Shown here: positions 8,001 through 15,280 of the stretch, in pieces
How the letters are laid out: the number at the start of each line of letters is the position of its first letter
Numbering within the stretch: the stretch's first letter is position 1
Assembly: GCA_902766885.1 (NCBI GenBank)
Contig: CACXFS010000047.1
Span: 1-38,838, forward strand
Direction: 5' to 3'
Source of the DNA: an uncultured Ruminococcus sp.
Lineage (GTDB): Bacteria; Bacillota; Clostridia; Oscillospirales; Acutalibacteraceae
DNA length: 38,838 nt
The notes under the pieces: generated by a model
Seen by the model: the letters and a program-made list of their open reading frames with translations, nothing else
Database searches by the model: none
Told to the model about the DNA's origin: nothing
Made by a program: the position numbers and the translations under genes

Positions 8001-9166
8001 AGCCAAAGCTCACCTACGCAGTTTCGGGCAAAGATACAATCAAGGGCATCTCTGTTGCCGACGCAGACGTAACCGTTAATGTTGGCGGCAAGGACTACAA
8101 GGTTAAGTCGGACGACGTAACAGGCGAATTTGTTGCAACAGGCGTTACTGTTACATCATCTTCAACAATTAAGGTAAGCGTTTCAAGAAACGGACTTTCT
8201 GCCGACACTTATTCATATAATATGTCAAACGGCAACATTGAAAGCGGTGAAACTCCCACTTCTCCGACAGTACCCGCAACGACTGCACCCGTTACAACAG
8301 TACCCGCAACAACAGCTCCTGTTACAACAGTACCTGTAACGACAGTTCCTGTAACAACAGCTCCTGTAACAACAACTCCTGTAACAACTGCTCCTGCAAC
8401 GACAGTTCCCGTTACAACAGCTCCCGTTACAACAGTACCGGCAACTACCGCTCCTGCTACAGACGAGCTCAAGGTAACGGCGTCATCAAATATTTTCCCG
8501 ACTGCAACAAAGACCTTCAACAAAGACGAGGGCACAATTACGGTTTCCTACAAGCTCACCTCTGATATGGATGCTGTTGACACACAGTGGAAGCTCACAT
8601 ATAACAACACAAAGCTTGAATTCAGTGCATCCGACAATATGTCGGGCGGAGTACAGACAATCACACCGTCTGCAGGCAAAAACCTCGTGTTCAACAACAC
8701 AGACAACTACATCAAGGGCAACTTCTCTACCTTAAATCTTGTTCCGTTTGAGAATAATGCTGATTTCGTTTCAGTAACATTCAATATTATCGGAACAGGT
8801 GAGGCTGAAATTAACCTTGACCTTGAAATTCTCAGCCTTGGATATTTTGATTCGTCCGACAATTTCTACCACGCTTCAATCGTTGATTACAGCCGTATGC
8901 AGGATATTTCAAATGTCAAGGGCTTTGAAAATGCTTCCATAAGCACATCAACAAATCTTGAAAGCAACATTATGTTTGGCGACGTAAACGGTGACGGATA
9001 TGTTAAAATTGACGACGTAACACTCGTTCTCAAATATGTTGTAGGACTTGAAAACTTTAGCTCACTTCAGATAAAGGCAGCCGACGTTGACAAAGACGGC
9101 ACGGTAAATGTCAAGGACGCAACACTTATTCAGAAGTACATCGCCGATATGATAAAAGAGTTTTAA
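5030..9166 (+). CDS. Amylosome-type alpha-amylase: GH13 - CBM26 x2 - cohesin - dockerin
   Basis: The 1378-residue secreted enzyme starts at an ATG with a GAAAGGAGA site. Residues 1-33 are a signal peptide. The GH13 barrel (about 50-620) shows all four signatures: DIVMNH (188-193), GFRCDTAKH with nucleophile Asp343, GECWDH with acid/base Glu388, and SSHD with Asp453; the layout recalls MalS-type amylases. Two CBM26-like starch-binding modules (about 719-810 and 823-920) each carry an AYVW/YVW...AWPG motif. Then come a FIVAR-like helical stretch (924-990), a small beta domain, a TTAPV-type linker (about 1078-1143), a cohesin-like module (1145-1304) and a dockerin (1317-1378) with two DVNGDG/DVDKDG calcium loops. 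R. bromii Sca1/Amy4 has, as I recall, GH13 plus cohesin and dockerin, making this a plausible counterpart. It would hydrolyse starch and also hold another dockerin protein. Confidence 0.9.
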   Translation: MKRKGLLKCLSAVLVLCMILSCISFSFATAGAASVGETSIVSASSTAADDNFTWDNASVYFLLTDRFKNGNTSNDHSYNRGLDQNGNVVTGIDTRGTFHGGDFAGVTQAINEGYFDDLGVNAIWISAPYEQIHGYVVGSNENPSYAHYSYHGYYVLDYTQTDANFGTAEEFGTLVDTAHEHGIRVILDIVMNHSGYNSLYDMDEYGYGTVKSGWENDYFSHQNINNTTYHSYIDYDSSTADWANWWGADWIRCGVAGYTAGGGDNLTMSLAGLPDFKTESTATVGIPNILKTKWTKEGRLSQETNELSAYLSKTGKKQTVTNTISYWLSTWVRDYGVDGFRCDTAKHVDLASWKTLKDTCVDALKEWRQNNPSKPGADWDEDFWMTGECWDHNIGYGYDSYYTQGGFDSMINFETQGGGLLSSDKIKDIYNGYASAINSNDKFNQLSYISSHDSTLARGNLISTGSAFLLLPGGIQIFYGDETNRPLVSGVPNDGNGGAGHSLRSDMNWDSADSAVLAHWQKVGTFRNNHVSIGAGDNTDLSTTSGYAFGRTYSKNGVTDKAAGCIYASSNTSVTIDVSSLWADGQYLVNAYDQSSATVTNGKVTFNSGANGTILIQEPDGRPLMSVKGEAKFSGTQNVTVSLEECTSAKCSIDGGNKFIVKDGDSFTIGNTAYDGDTIKITLEGENEKGSAKSEFTFVKVAQGQSTTDPTTTTQPAEKAKITVKTWDGSAPYAYVWTGSSTALNGAWPGKQMTQKDSDGNYVLELDTTETYNVVLNNGSGTQSADLKNLNGASVLEVTNSSYNSKIVSTGSSGGGSTEPTEDSVVIHVKPYNSSTVPYIYVWDDDKTEHLGAWPGTKLSEKDEDGNYIVTIPNTSSVNAILNLGSGNGQTGDITGITGEVLLTVTNEGCTSYKLEKIETPLSGMALLKKEAREVKIMTASDYTSASWSTVSSLMTSADALIAQGDAADETAITEMTAKLQSAKSALKLAQPKLTYAVSGKDTIKGISVADADVTVNVGGKDYKVKSDDVTGEFVATGVTVTSSSTIKVSVSRNGLSADTYSYNMSNGNIESGETPTSPTVPATTAPVTTVPATTAPVTTVPVTTVPVTTAPVTTTPVTTAPATTVPVTTAPVTTVPATTAPATDELKVTASSNIFPTATKTFNKDEGTITVSYKLTSDMDAVDTQWKLTYNNTKLEFSASDNMSGGVQTITPSAGKNLVFNNTDNYIKGNFSTLNLVPFENNADFVSVTFNIIGTGEAEINLDLEILSLGYFDSSDNFYHASIVDYSRMQDISNVKGFENASISTSTNLESNIMFGDVNGDGYVKIDDVTLVLKYVVGLENFSSLQIKAADVDKDGTVNVKDATLIQKYIADMIKEF
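8262..8460 (+). repeat. Thr/Pro linker repeat in the amylase gene
   Basis: About twelve tandem 15-nt units encode VTTAP/VTTVP/ATTAP pentapeptides joining the catalytic and starch-binding part to the cohesin. Such linkers are often O-glycosylated in secreted Gram-positive proteins. Unit number is likely to vary between strains. Confidence 0.85.
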
Positions 9167-9187
9167 AACTCAAAACAGCTGAAACAC

Positions 9188-9221
9188 AAAACCGCTTCCA
9201 TTAATTTGGGAGCGGTTTTTT
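9188..9221 (+). terminator. Terminator of the amylase gene
   Basis: AAAACCGCTTCC (9188-9199) pairs with GGGAGCGGTTTT (9208-9219), with one G-U pair, and runs into a T tract. Confidence 0.9.
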
Positions 9222-9281
9222 ATGCTAATTACTAATGGAATCAGGCCGCAAAGATCGTCTGCTTTTTATTAGGTATAAGTA

Positions 9282-9310
9282 TTCATTCACCATACAAGAA
9301 GGTGAATGAA
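9282..9310. other. Perfect intergenic palindrome
   Basis: TTCATTCACC (9282-9291) and GGTGAATGAA (9301-9310) are exact complements around a 9-nt centre. Neither side has a T tract, so it is not an intrinsic terminator. It lies between the amylase terminator and the promoter of the peptidase gene and could be a protein-binding site or a remnant of a mobile element. The rest of this 390-bp gap is AT-rich without other structure except the promoter at 9439. Confidence 0.5.
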
Positions 9311-9438
9311 CATAGCTGACTTCTCGGAATTCTGACTTAGATGAAGAATAACAAAATACGTTATCTCTTATCAGAATATTGCTCAAAATGCGAATGTATA
9401 AAGATAATATTATATTTCAACAAATAACACGATTTTGG

Positions 9439-9467
9439 TTGATTTTGTCAGAATATAATACTATAAT
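9439..9467 (+). promoter_or_regulatory. Promoter of the metallopeptidase gene
   Basis: TTGATT (9439-9444), 17-bp spacer, TATAAT (9462-9467). Together with the upstream terminator this makes the peptidase gene a separate transcription unit from the amylase. Confidence 0.6.
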
Positions 9468-9558
9468 ATATGTATACATATGAGTTAACGGTAATATAAA
9501 AGCAATTATCTTTTGCTTTATATGCTCTAATAAAACTAAGTTTATAGAGGGTAAATTT

Positions 9559-11790
9559 ATGAAAAAGAAAATCACTGCAACCATTGCGCTTATTCTTAGT
9601 TTTCTTTTGACGTCAGTAACGGTTTATGCGGCTTATCCCGAAATCGACAGAGAAAGTCCGTATTCAGGCGATGTTATTATGGCTTCAAATATAACGTCTA
9701 TAGGCAGTGACGATACGCTGATAGGCAGTAATCAGCTTACCGGTTTCAGTGAGGTTGAAACCGACGAAAGTATTTCAAGCATTTCTCTGACTTCACTGAC
9801 AAGCGGAGAGCAGTGGCATCCGTGCGGCAGTATGTATCTGGAGCAGATATCTGCGAAAAATAATAATTCACAAACTCTGCTAAGGTCATCAAGTGAGCAG
9901 TCGGCAGTAGGGGGTACAGAGTACAACGTCGGTGATACAAGATATATTGAATCACGGTATATGAAAAAAGACGAACCGAGTTATGATTCTACTATTACTG
10001 CAAAACTGATTGCCAAGGGCGAAAAATGCACCGTTTGGTGGGATACCGACGTTGAAGAAATTTCTTCGGAAGATGCGCTCAATCTTGCCGCAAAACTTGA
10101 CGAAATTATTAAGACGATTAATCAGTATTTCGGTGACAACAGCTCTGTGGATGTTGACGGCGACGGAAGAGTGGCAGTTGTTTACTGCCCTATGTATTAT
10201 GTCGGCGGATATTTCTGGGCTGCAGACCTTCTCGATGATTACAACAACAACTATATGGATATGATACATATCAACACTTGCTACTCAAACCGCAATTTTT
10301 TACACCCAAACAAATCCGTTCATACTTTTGCCCACGAATTTCAGCATCTGATAAATTACGCACAGACCAATGGACAATATGAATCATGGCTGAACGAGAG
10401 CTTTGCCCAATCTGCCGTTGCTGTAGCCGGACTTGCAGACAACCATACTATAAGCAGCGCATCAAAACTCAGCACTCAATTGAATTTCACCTGTCCGTTT
10501 ATATTCGAGAAAAAATATGTGCCCGGACTGACTAATTCAAATGTTGGTGATTATTCAAGTAACGTTTACACACAATGGTATCTGTTCGGAAGATATATTG
10601 CACATCAGACCGAAGGATATGAAGGTGGAGGAAACGAAATCTTCAAAACCATATTACAGGCATTAAAGGTTAACGGTAAATACAGCTGCACAAAAGACTC
10701 GCTTATTCAGGGTTTAAAGAACATCGGCTATATGGGCACGGGAGAAAATGCAAAGGTGGCTGACTTTCAGGAGCTTATAACTAATTATAATGCGGCTTTG
10801 CTTTTGCGTGAAGATTCAGGTGTATTCAGCCTGAACGGCAACACAAGAGATGAAAAAAACCCCGACAACGATACTGTTGACGGAGTATGGCTTCATAAAG
10901 TCAATGTGTCTGAAACTCCGGTAACAAGCCTTGTTGGCGGAGGTGCCGCTTGTTGGTTCTATTCAAGCGGCACTAAAAACGGCGGCACGCCCGACATTAC
11001 TCCGGGTGAAAATATAATACTTGCAGGAATTGATACCGACCCGACGGTTACGGAGCCTGCAACAACTGCTCCCGTTACTGACGAGCTTAAGGTTACAGCG
11101 TCATCAAACATTTTCCCGACTGCAACAAAGGCCTTCAACAAGGAAGAGGGTACAATCACAGTTTCCTACAAGCTCACTTCCAGTATGGACGTTGTTGATA
11201 CACAGTGGAAGCTGACATATGACAACACAAAGCTTGAATACAAAGCTTCCGACAATATGTCGGGCGGAGTACAGACCATTACACCGTCAGCAGGAAATAA
11301 ACTTGTATACCGGAACGTAAACAACTACATCAAGGGCAACTTCTCAACCTTAAATCTTGTCCCGTTCGAAACCAATGCAGATTTCGTTTCAGTAACATTT
11401 AATATTATCGGTACAGGCGAGGCGGAAATTTACCTTGACCTTGAGATTCTCAGTCTTGGATATGTAGATTCGTCCGATAATTTCAACCATGCTTCAATCG
11501 TTGACTACAGCCAAATGCAGGATATTTCCGGCATCAAGGGCTTTGAAAATGCTTCTATAAGCACATTAACAACTCTTGACAGCAACATCAGCATTATGTT
11601 GGGCGACGTAAACGGTGACGGATATGTAAAAATTGACGACGTAACGCTCATACTCAAATACGCCGTAAGTATGCAAAGCCTTAATGCATTGCAGATAAAG
11701 GCAGCTGATGTTGACATGGACGGCATCGTAAACGTCAGGGACGCAACGCTGATACAAAAATACATTAACGAAATAATTACAGCTTTTTAA
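9559..11790 (+). CDS. Secreted HEXXH metallopeptidase with cohesin and dockerin
   Basis: The 743-residue protein has a signal peptide (1-28, ending TVYA-A). The domain at about 130-440 carries a zinc motif HEFQH (259-263) and, 17 residues on, Glu280 in WLNESFAQ, the gluzincin arrangement seen in M30-like (hyicolysin) peptidases. Glu260 would be the catalytic base. A short beta region and Thr/Pro linker lead to a cohesin-like module (508-667) and a two-loop dockerin (682-743). The last 235 residues are nearly the same as the end of the upstream amylase, in DNA as well as protein. The protein could therefore dock to one scaffoldin while binding another dockerin partner. Substrate is unknown: processing of amylosome components, or digesting protein that coats starch granules, are both possible. 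Family level is moderately sure; catalytic activity is inferred. Confidence 0.8.
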   Translation: MKKKITATIALILSFLLTSVTVYAAYPEIDRESPYSGDVIMASNITSIGSDDTLIGSNQLTGFSEVETDESISSISLTSLTSGEQWHPCGSMYLEQISAKNNNSQTLLRSSSEQSAVGGTEYNVGDTRYIESRYMKKDEPSYDSTITAKLIAKGEKCTVWWDTDVEEISSEDALNLAAKLDEIIKTINQYFGDNSSVDVDGDGRVAVVYCPMYYVGGYFWAADLLDDYNNNYMDMIHINTCYSNRNFLHPNKSVHTFAHEFQHLINYAQTNGQYESWLNESFAQSAVAVAGLADNHTISSASKLSTQLNFTCPFIFEKKYVPGLTNSNVGDYSSNVYTQWYLFGRYIAHQTEGYEGGGNEIFKTILQALKVNGKYSCTKDSLIQGLKNIGYMGTGENAKVADFQELITNYNAALLLREDSGVFSLNGNTRDEKNPDNDTVDGVWLHKVNVSETPVTSLVGGGAACWFYSSGTKNGGTPDITPGENIILAGIDTDPTVTEPATTAPVTDELKVTASSNIFPTATKAFNKEEGTITVSYKLTSSMDVVDTQWKLTYDNTKLEYKASDNMSGGVQTITPSAGNKLVYRNVNNYIKGNFSTLNLVPFETNADFVSVTFNIIGTGEAEIYLDLEILSLGYVDSSDNFNHASIVDYSQMQDISGIKGFENASISTLTTLDSNISIMLGDVNGDGYVKIDDVTLILKYAVSMQSLNALQIKAADVDMDGIVNVRDATLIQKYINEIITAF

Positions 11791-11802
11791 ATAACCCTCA
11801 AA

Positions 11803-11829
11803 ACCGCTCCTCGCACGGGAGCGGTCTTT
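11803..11829 (+). terminator. Terminator of the metallopeptidase gene
   Basis: ACCGCTCC (11803-11810) pairs with GGAGCGGT (11818-11825), followed by CTTTG. The stem core is the same as that of the amylase terminator at 9188, matching the duplicated gene ends. Confidence 0.7.
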
Positions 11830-12044
11830 GCTTGTTATGCAGAAAGTGAATTAATAATTAAAATTTTATTAAATTTTGGATAATAATATTCCGTGAGTGA
11901 ATTAATAAGCGCAATATATTTTTATTTAGCATAATTTCACGTATTGCGATTTATTATATTTTTGTATAGAATAATATTCGAAGAATTACTGATATTGATA
12001 TATGTTTTTATATATTCACAAACCAACTGAAAAGGATGTTTTAA

Positions 12045-13688
12045 ATGCAGTTATACAAAAATTTTTGCAAGGAAACACTTGATGAAAACGGCAATCTGCT
12101 CGACTTTGAGCTTGACTTTCCCGAAAATTACAACTTCGGCTACGACGTAGTTGACAAAATGGCTGAGCTTGCTCCCGACGATATTGCTGTTGTATGGACA
12201 AATCCCGACAAGGAAGAAAAAACCTTTACCTTTGCCGACATCAGCAGACTCAGCAACAAGGCGGCTAACGTTTTCAGAAACAACGGAATCAAAAAGGGCG
12301 ACAAGGTGCTCGTTATCCTCAAGAGAAACTACGAATACTGGTACGTTGCCCCTGCGCTCCACAAGCTCGGTGCAATCATCATTCCTGCAACTCACCTTCT
12401 TACGCAGAGTGACATTTCCTATCGTGTTGACACCGCCAACATCACAGCGGCTGTCTGCACTCCCGACGATTCAACTGCCGATGACTTAATGGCTGTAGCG
12501 TCTCAGCCGAACACACTTGAAAAAGTTTTTGTATGCAGAAAAAAAATATTCGGAACAATCGACTTTACAACAGAAGTTGAAAATGCCGACGATACGCTCG
12601 AAAGAGTTGACACAAAGGCTGAAGAGCCTATGCTGATTTACTTCACATCGGGCACAACAGGATACCCCAAGGCTGTTGAGCACAACCACACCTACACCCT
12701 CGGTCACATTGTCACAGCTAAATACTGGCAGTGCGTAAAGGAAAACGGACTTCACCTCACCGTTGCCGAAACAGGCTGGGGCAAGGCTTCGTGGGGCAAA
12801 ATCTACGGTCAGTGGCTCTGCGGATGCGGAGTTATGGTGTATGACTTTGACAAGTTTTCACCCGGCAAGCTTTTGCGCATTATTGAGCGTTACAAGGTAA
12901 CTTCTTTCTGCGCACCGCCGACGGTTTACAGATATTTCATCAAGCGTGGAATGGACAAGTACGATTTGTCGGCGCTTGAACACCTCACCACAGCAGGCGA
13001 GGCACTCAACGGCGAGGTATTCGAAAAGGTCTTTGAGCAGACGGGAATCCACCTTATGGAAGGCTTCGGTCAGACCGAAAGCGTGCTTATGCTTGCAAAC
13101 CTCAAGGGCTCGGTTGCAAAGCCCGGCTCAATGGGCAAGCCTACTCCGCTTTACGACGTTCATATCATTGACGACAGCGGCAAGGAGCTTGGCGCAAACG
13201 AAACAGGCGAAATCGTTGTTTATCCGCCGAAGGACAAAAAGCAGTACGGAATCTTTATGTCATACTACGGCAACGAAGATCTTTACAAAAATGTCTGGAA
13301 AGGCGGAGTTTACCACACGGGCGACACCGCTTACAAGGACGAGGACGGTTACTACTGGTATGTCGGCAGAGCAGATGACCTTATCAAGACAAGGGGTTTC
13401 CGTGTAGGACCTTTTGAGGTTGAAAACGTGATTATGCAGTACCCGAACGTGCTTGAATGTGCAGTAATCGGCGTGCCCGACAAAGACAGAGGTCAGGCTA
13501 TCAAGGCTATTGTAAAGCTTGCCGACGGCACTGTTCACGATAAGCACACCGAGAGTGAAATCAAGACCTTCTGCAACAAGCGTATGGCGTCGTACAAGTG
13601 GATTCAGCACCTTGAAATCGTTGACGAATTCCCCAAAACAATCAGCGGAAAAATCAAGAGAACAACATTAAGAGAAGAAAACAAATAA
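12045..13688 (+). CDS. AMP-forming acyl-CoA synthetase
   Basis: The 547-residue cytosolic enzyme belongs to the ANL adenylating superfamily, activating a carboxylic acid to its acyl-AMP and then the CoA thioester. The phosphate-binding loop TSGTTG is at 201-206, followed by YPK. The A5 motif GFGQTES is near 340, the hinge segment GRADDLIKTRGFRVGPFEVE near 440, and the adenylation lysine is Lys536 in SGKIKR at the C-terminus. Length and motifs suit the acetyl-CoA synthetase/medium-chain (ACSM-like) branch, so the substrate may be a short- or medium-chain fatty acid; it cannot be read from sequence. It has its own AAAGGATG-type ribosome binding site and terminator and stands alone between unrelated genes. 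Confidence 0.88.
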   Translation: MQLYKNFCKETLDENGNLLDFELDFPENYNFGYDVVDKMAELAPDDIAVVWTNPDKEEKTFTFADISRLSNKAANVFRNNGIKKGDKVLVILKRNYEYWYVAPALHKLGAIIIPATHLLTQSDISYRVDTANITAAVCTPDDSTADDLMAVASQPNTLEKVFVCRKKIFGTIDFTTEVENADDTLERVDTKAEEPMLIYFTSGTTGYPKAVEHNHTYTLGHIVTAKYWQCVKENGLHLTVAETGWGKASWGKIYGQWLCGCGVMVYDFDKFSPGKLLRIIERYKVTSFCAPPTVYRYFIKRGMDKYDLSALEHLTTAGEALNGEVFEKVFEQTGIHLMEGFGQTESVLMLANLKGSVAKPGSMGKPTPLYDVHIIDDSGKELGANETGEIVVYPPKDKKQYGIFMSYYGNEDLYKNVWKGGVYHTGDTAYKDEDGYYWYVGRADDLIKTRGFRVGPFEVENVIMQYPNVLECAVIGVPDKDRGQAIKAIVKLADGTVHDKHTESEIKTFCNKRMASYKWIQHLEIVDEFPKTISGKIKRTTLREENK

Positions 13689-13705
13689 TAATTATAAACA
13701 CAAGG

Positions 13706-13740
13706 TCGGTGCATCGTTCTTAGCGGTGCACCGATTTTTT
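13706..13740 (+). terminator. Terminator of the acyl-CoA synthetase gene
   Basis: TCGGTGCATCG (13706-13716) pairs with CGGTGCACCGA (13724-13734, one G-U), followed by TTTTTT. Its core resembles the terminators at 1136 and 30280. Confidence 0.9.
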
Positions 13741-13831
13741 AATCCATTATGGTTATCCTGCAAACTGAATTGACAATTACATCCTTATAAAAGGTTTTGT
13801 CATAAAATGTATAAAAATTTATCAAACTCCA

Positions 13832-13896
13832 TTGACAAACAAAGGTTTCTGTTTTACTATATACATAGAATATCTATGCATATAAATTCTATGTAT
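13832..13896 (+). promoter_or_regulatory. Promoter with palindromic PadR-type operator
   Basis: TTGACA (13832-13837), 17-bp spacer and TACTAT (13855-13860) are followed at once by ATACATAGAAT (13861-13871) and its exact complement ATTCTATGTAT (13886-13896). A third TCTATG lies between them. The ATGTAT/ATACAT core is typical of PadR operators and overlaps the start point, and the operon's last gene encodes a PadR protein, so autorepression is likely. Confidence 0.7.
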
Positions 13897-13921
13897 ATTT
13901 AAAATGCTTTGAGGTAGCAGA

Positions 13922-15262
13922 ATGGAAAATAAATTTTTAGACAGAGTATCGGATTTAATACAAAACAAAACCGCTCGGGAAAGCATAACCGCTGAGCTAG
14001 AAAGTCATATTTTGGATAAGGCAGATTACTACGAGGAAATCGGCTACAGCAAAGAGGTTGCTATGCAAAAGGCAACCGAGGAAATGGGCAATCCCGACGA
14101 TACCGCCGTACCGCTCAACGCTCTGCACAAAAAAGGTGCTGTCAAAGGTATCTGGAGCATAATTACCGCAGTTTTTGCTGTTTTTACTGCACTGTTTAAT
14201 CTTGAATTTGGCCGTAGTTTTATCTATTGCCAAAGTGAGTTTTTTGCAACGTCTTCTGTTTTATTTGAAGTCATATCATTTCTTATATGTGCGGCTTTTG
14301 TCCTGCTGATTTTCAAGGCTTATCGTCAGAAAAATTTGGTTTCTGCAATTGCGATTTTAGCCGCATTGATTTTCGTGTGTACTTTAGATGTTCCCGAAAT
14401 ATTTTATTATGAGGGTATGAACATTGGTCTGTTTCAGCCTGTGGTTTATCCGTTAGTTATGATTTTTCTCTACGGCTTTTCGGGGTATTACAACGGTATT
14501 TTTGATTCCTGCTTTATTTCTGACAATGAGGGTGCATTCTGCCGTTTTGGAGCAATTCTTATATTTTTAGTTTTCCTTATTGCAACTGTTGCTCTGCTAA
14601 TTTCAATTTCCCGTCAGCGGAAAATGAAAGCCGGTCGCTGTTTGTACAAACCCGTAAGAATTATATGCTCGGTTATGGGAATTGTGCTTGCCGTAAATCT
14701 TGTTATTATGAGCGTTTCGATAGCTTTTGCGTGGTCGGGAATTGAAGATAAACGGCTTGAAAATCAGACTGCAAGAGAATATGCAATTGACCTTGTAGTG
14801 AATATGGATGTAACAAAGAGCTTAGAAACAATCACCGATAAGCTGTCAGATGAAGGTTATGAGTGTTACATTACAAGACCGAAAAAATTAGAATTCCGAC
14901 GCGGATTAAACAGTGCTGTTATAGACGTGTTTTATTTTATGGACGATTACAGCGTTTCGTTTTATGATAGGTCATATAACGAGGACAGTGTGTTTTATGA
15001 TGAGGACAGCGATATGTACATTTCAAAGGAAGAACAATCGCAGATTAAAAAGGGTATGTCGCTCGGCGAGTTTTTGTCTTTGGGATTTTACCGCAAGGTT
15101 GATTCTATGGAAAAGGCATACAACAGCGACGGCGAAAATATGACGTTCGATTTCAGCTTTTCGCTGAACAGCAATTCTGACGAAAGCTGGCAATGTCATT
15201 TCACATATGATAAGGATAAGGGCGAGTTCGTGTTATCAGAGTTCGGAAAAATCAATTATTAA
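13922..15262 (+). CDS. HAAS-domain membrane protein, paralogue 1
   Basis: The 446-residue protein begins at an ATG after a GAGGT site. Residues 1-75 resemble the HAAS/permease-prefix domain that accompanies PadR regulators (helical, with SKEVAMQKATEEMGNPDD). About six or seven hydrophobic helices follow (residues 80-280), then a soluble C-terminal domain (about 290-446) rich in acidic and aromatic residues, likely extracytoplasmic. The exact role of these proteins is unknown; they are usually linked to envelope-stress circuits controlled by PadR. The first 235 nt are almost the same as those of the next gene, while the rest has diverged strongly. It is the first gene of the operon with the operator at 13861. 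Confidence 0.7.
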   Translation: MENKFLDRVSDLIQNKTARESITAELESHILDKADYYEEIGYSKEVAMQKATEEMGNPDDTAVPLNALHKKGAVKGIWSIITAVFAVFTALFNLEFGRSFIYCQSEFFATSSVLFEVISFLICAAFVLLIFKAYRQKNLVSAIAILAALIFVCTLDVPEIFYYEGMNIGLFQPVVYPLVMIFLYGFSGYYNGIFDSCFISDNEGAFCRFGAILIFLVFLIATVALLISISRQRKMKAGRCLYKPVRIICSVMGIVLAVNLVIMSVSIAFAWSGIEDKRLENQTAREYAIDLVVNMDVTKSLETITDKLSDEGYECYITRPKKLEFRRGLNSAVIDVFYFMDDYSVSFYDRSYNEDSVFYDEDSDMYISKEEQSQIKKGMSLGEFLSLGFYRKVDSMEKAYNSDGENMTFDFSFSLNSNSDESWQCHFTYDKDKGEFVLSEFGKINY

Positions 15263-15280
15263 TATCTCGGAGGTGAGTTT

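Noticed and set aside
8209..8535. Val/Thr/Gly-rich open frame on minus, opposite the amylase linker
   Set aside because: It is the antisense reading of the repetitive TTAPV linker; low complexity and no ribosome binding site.
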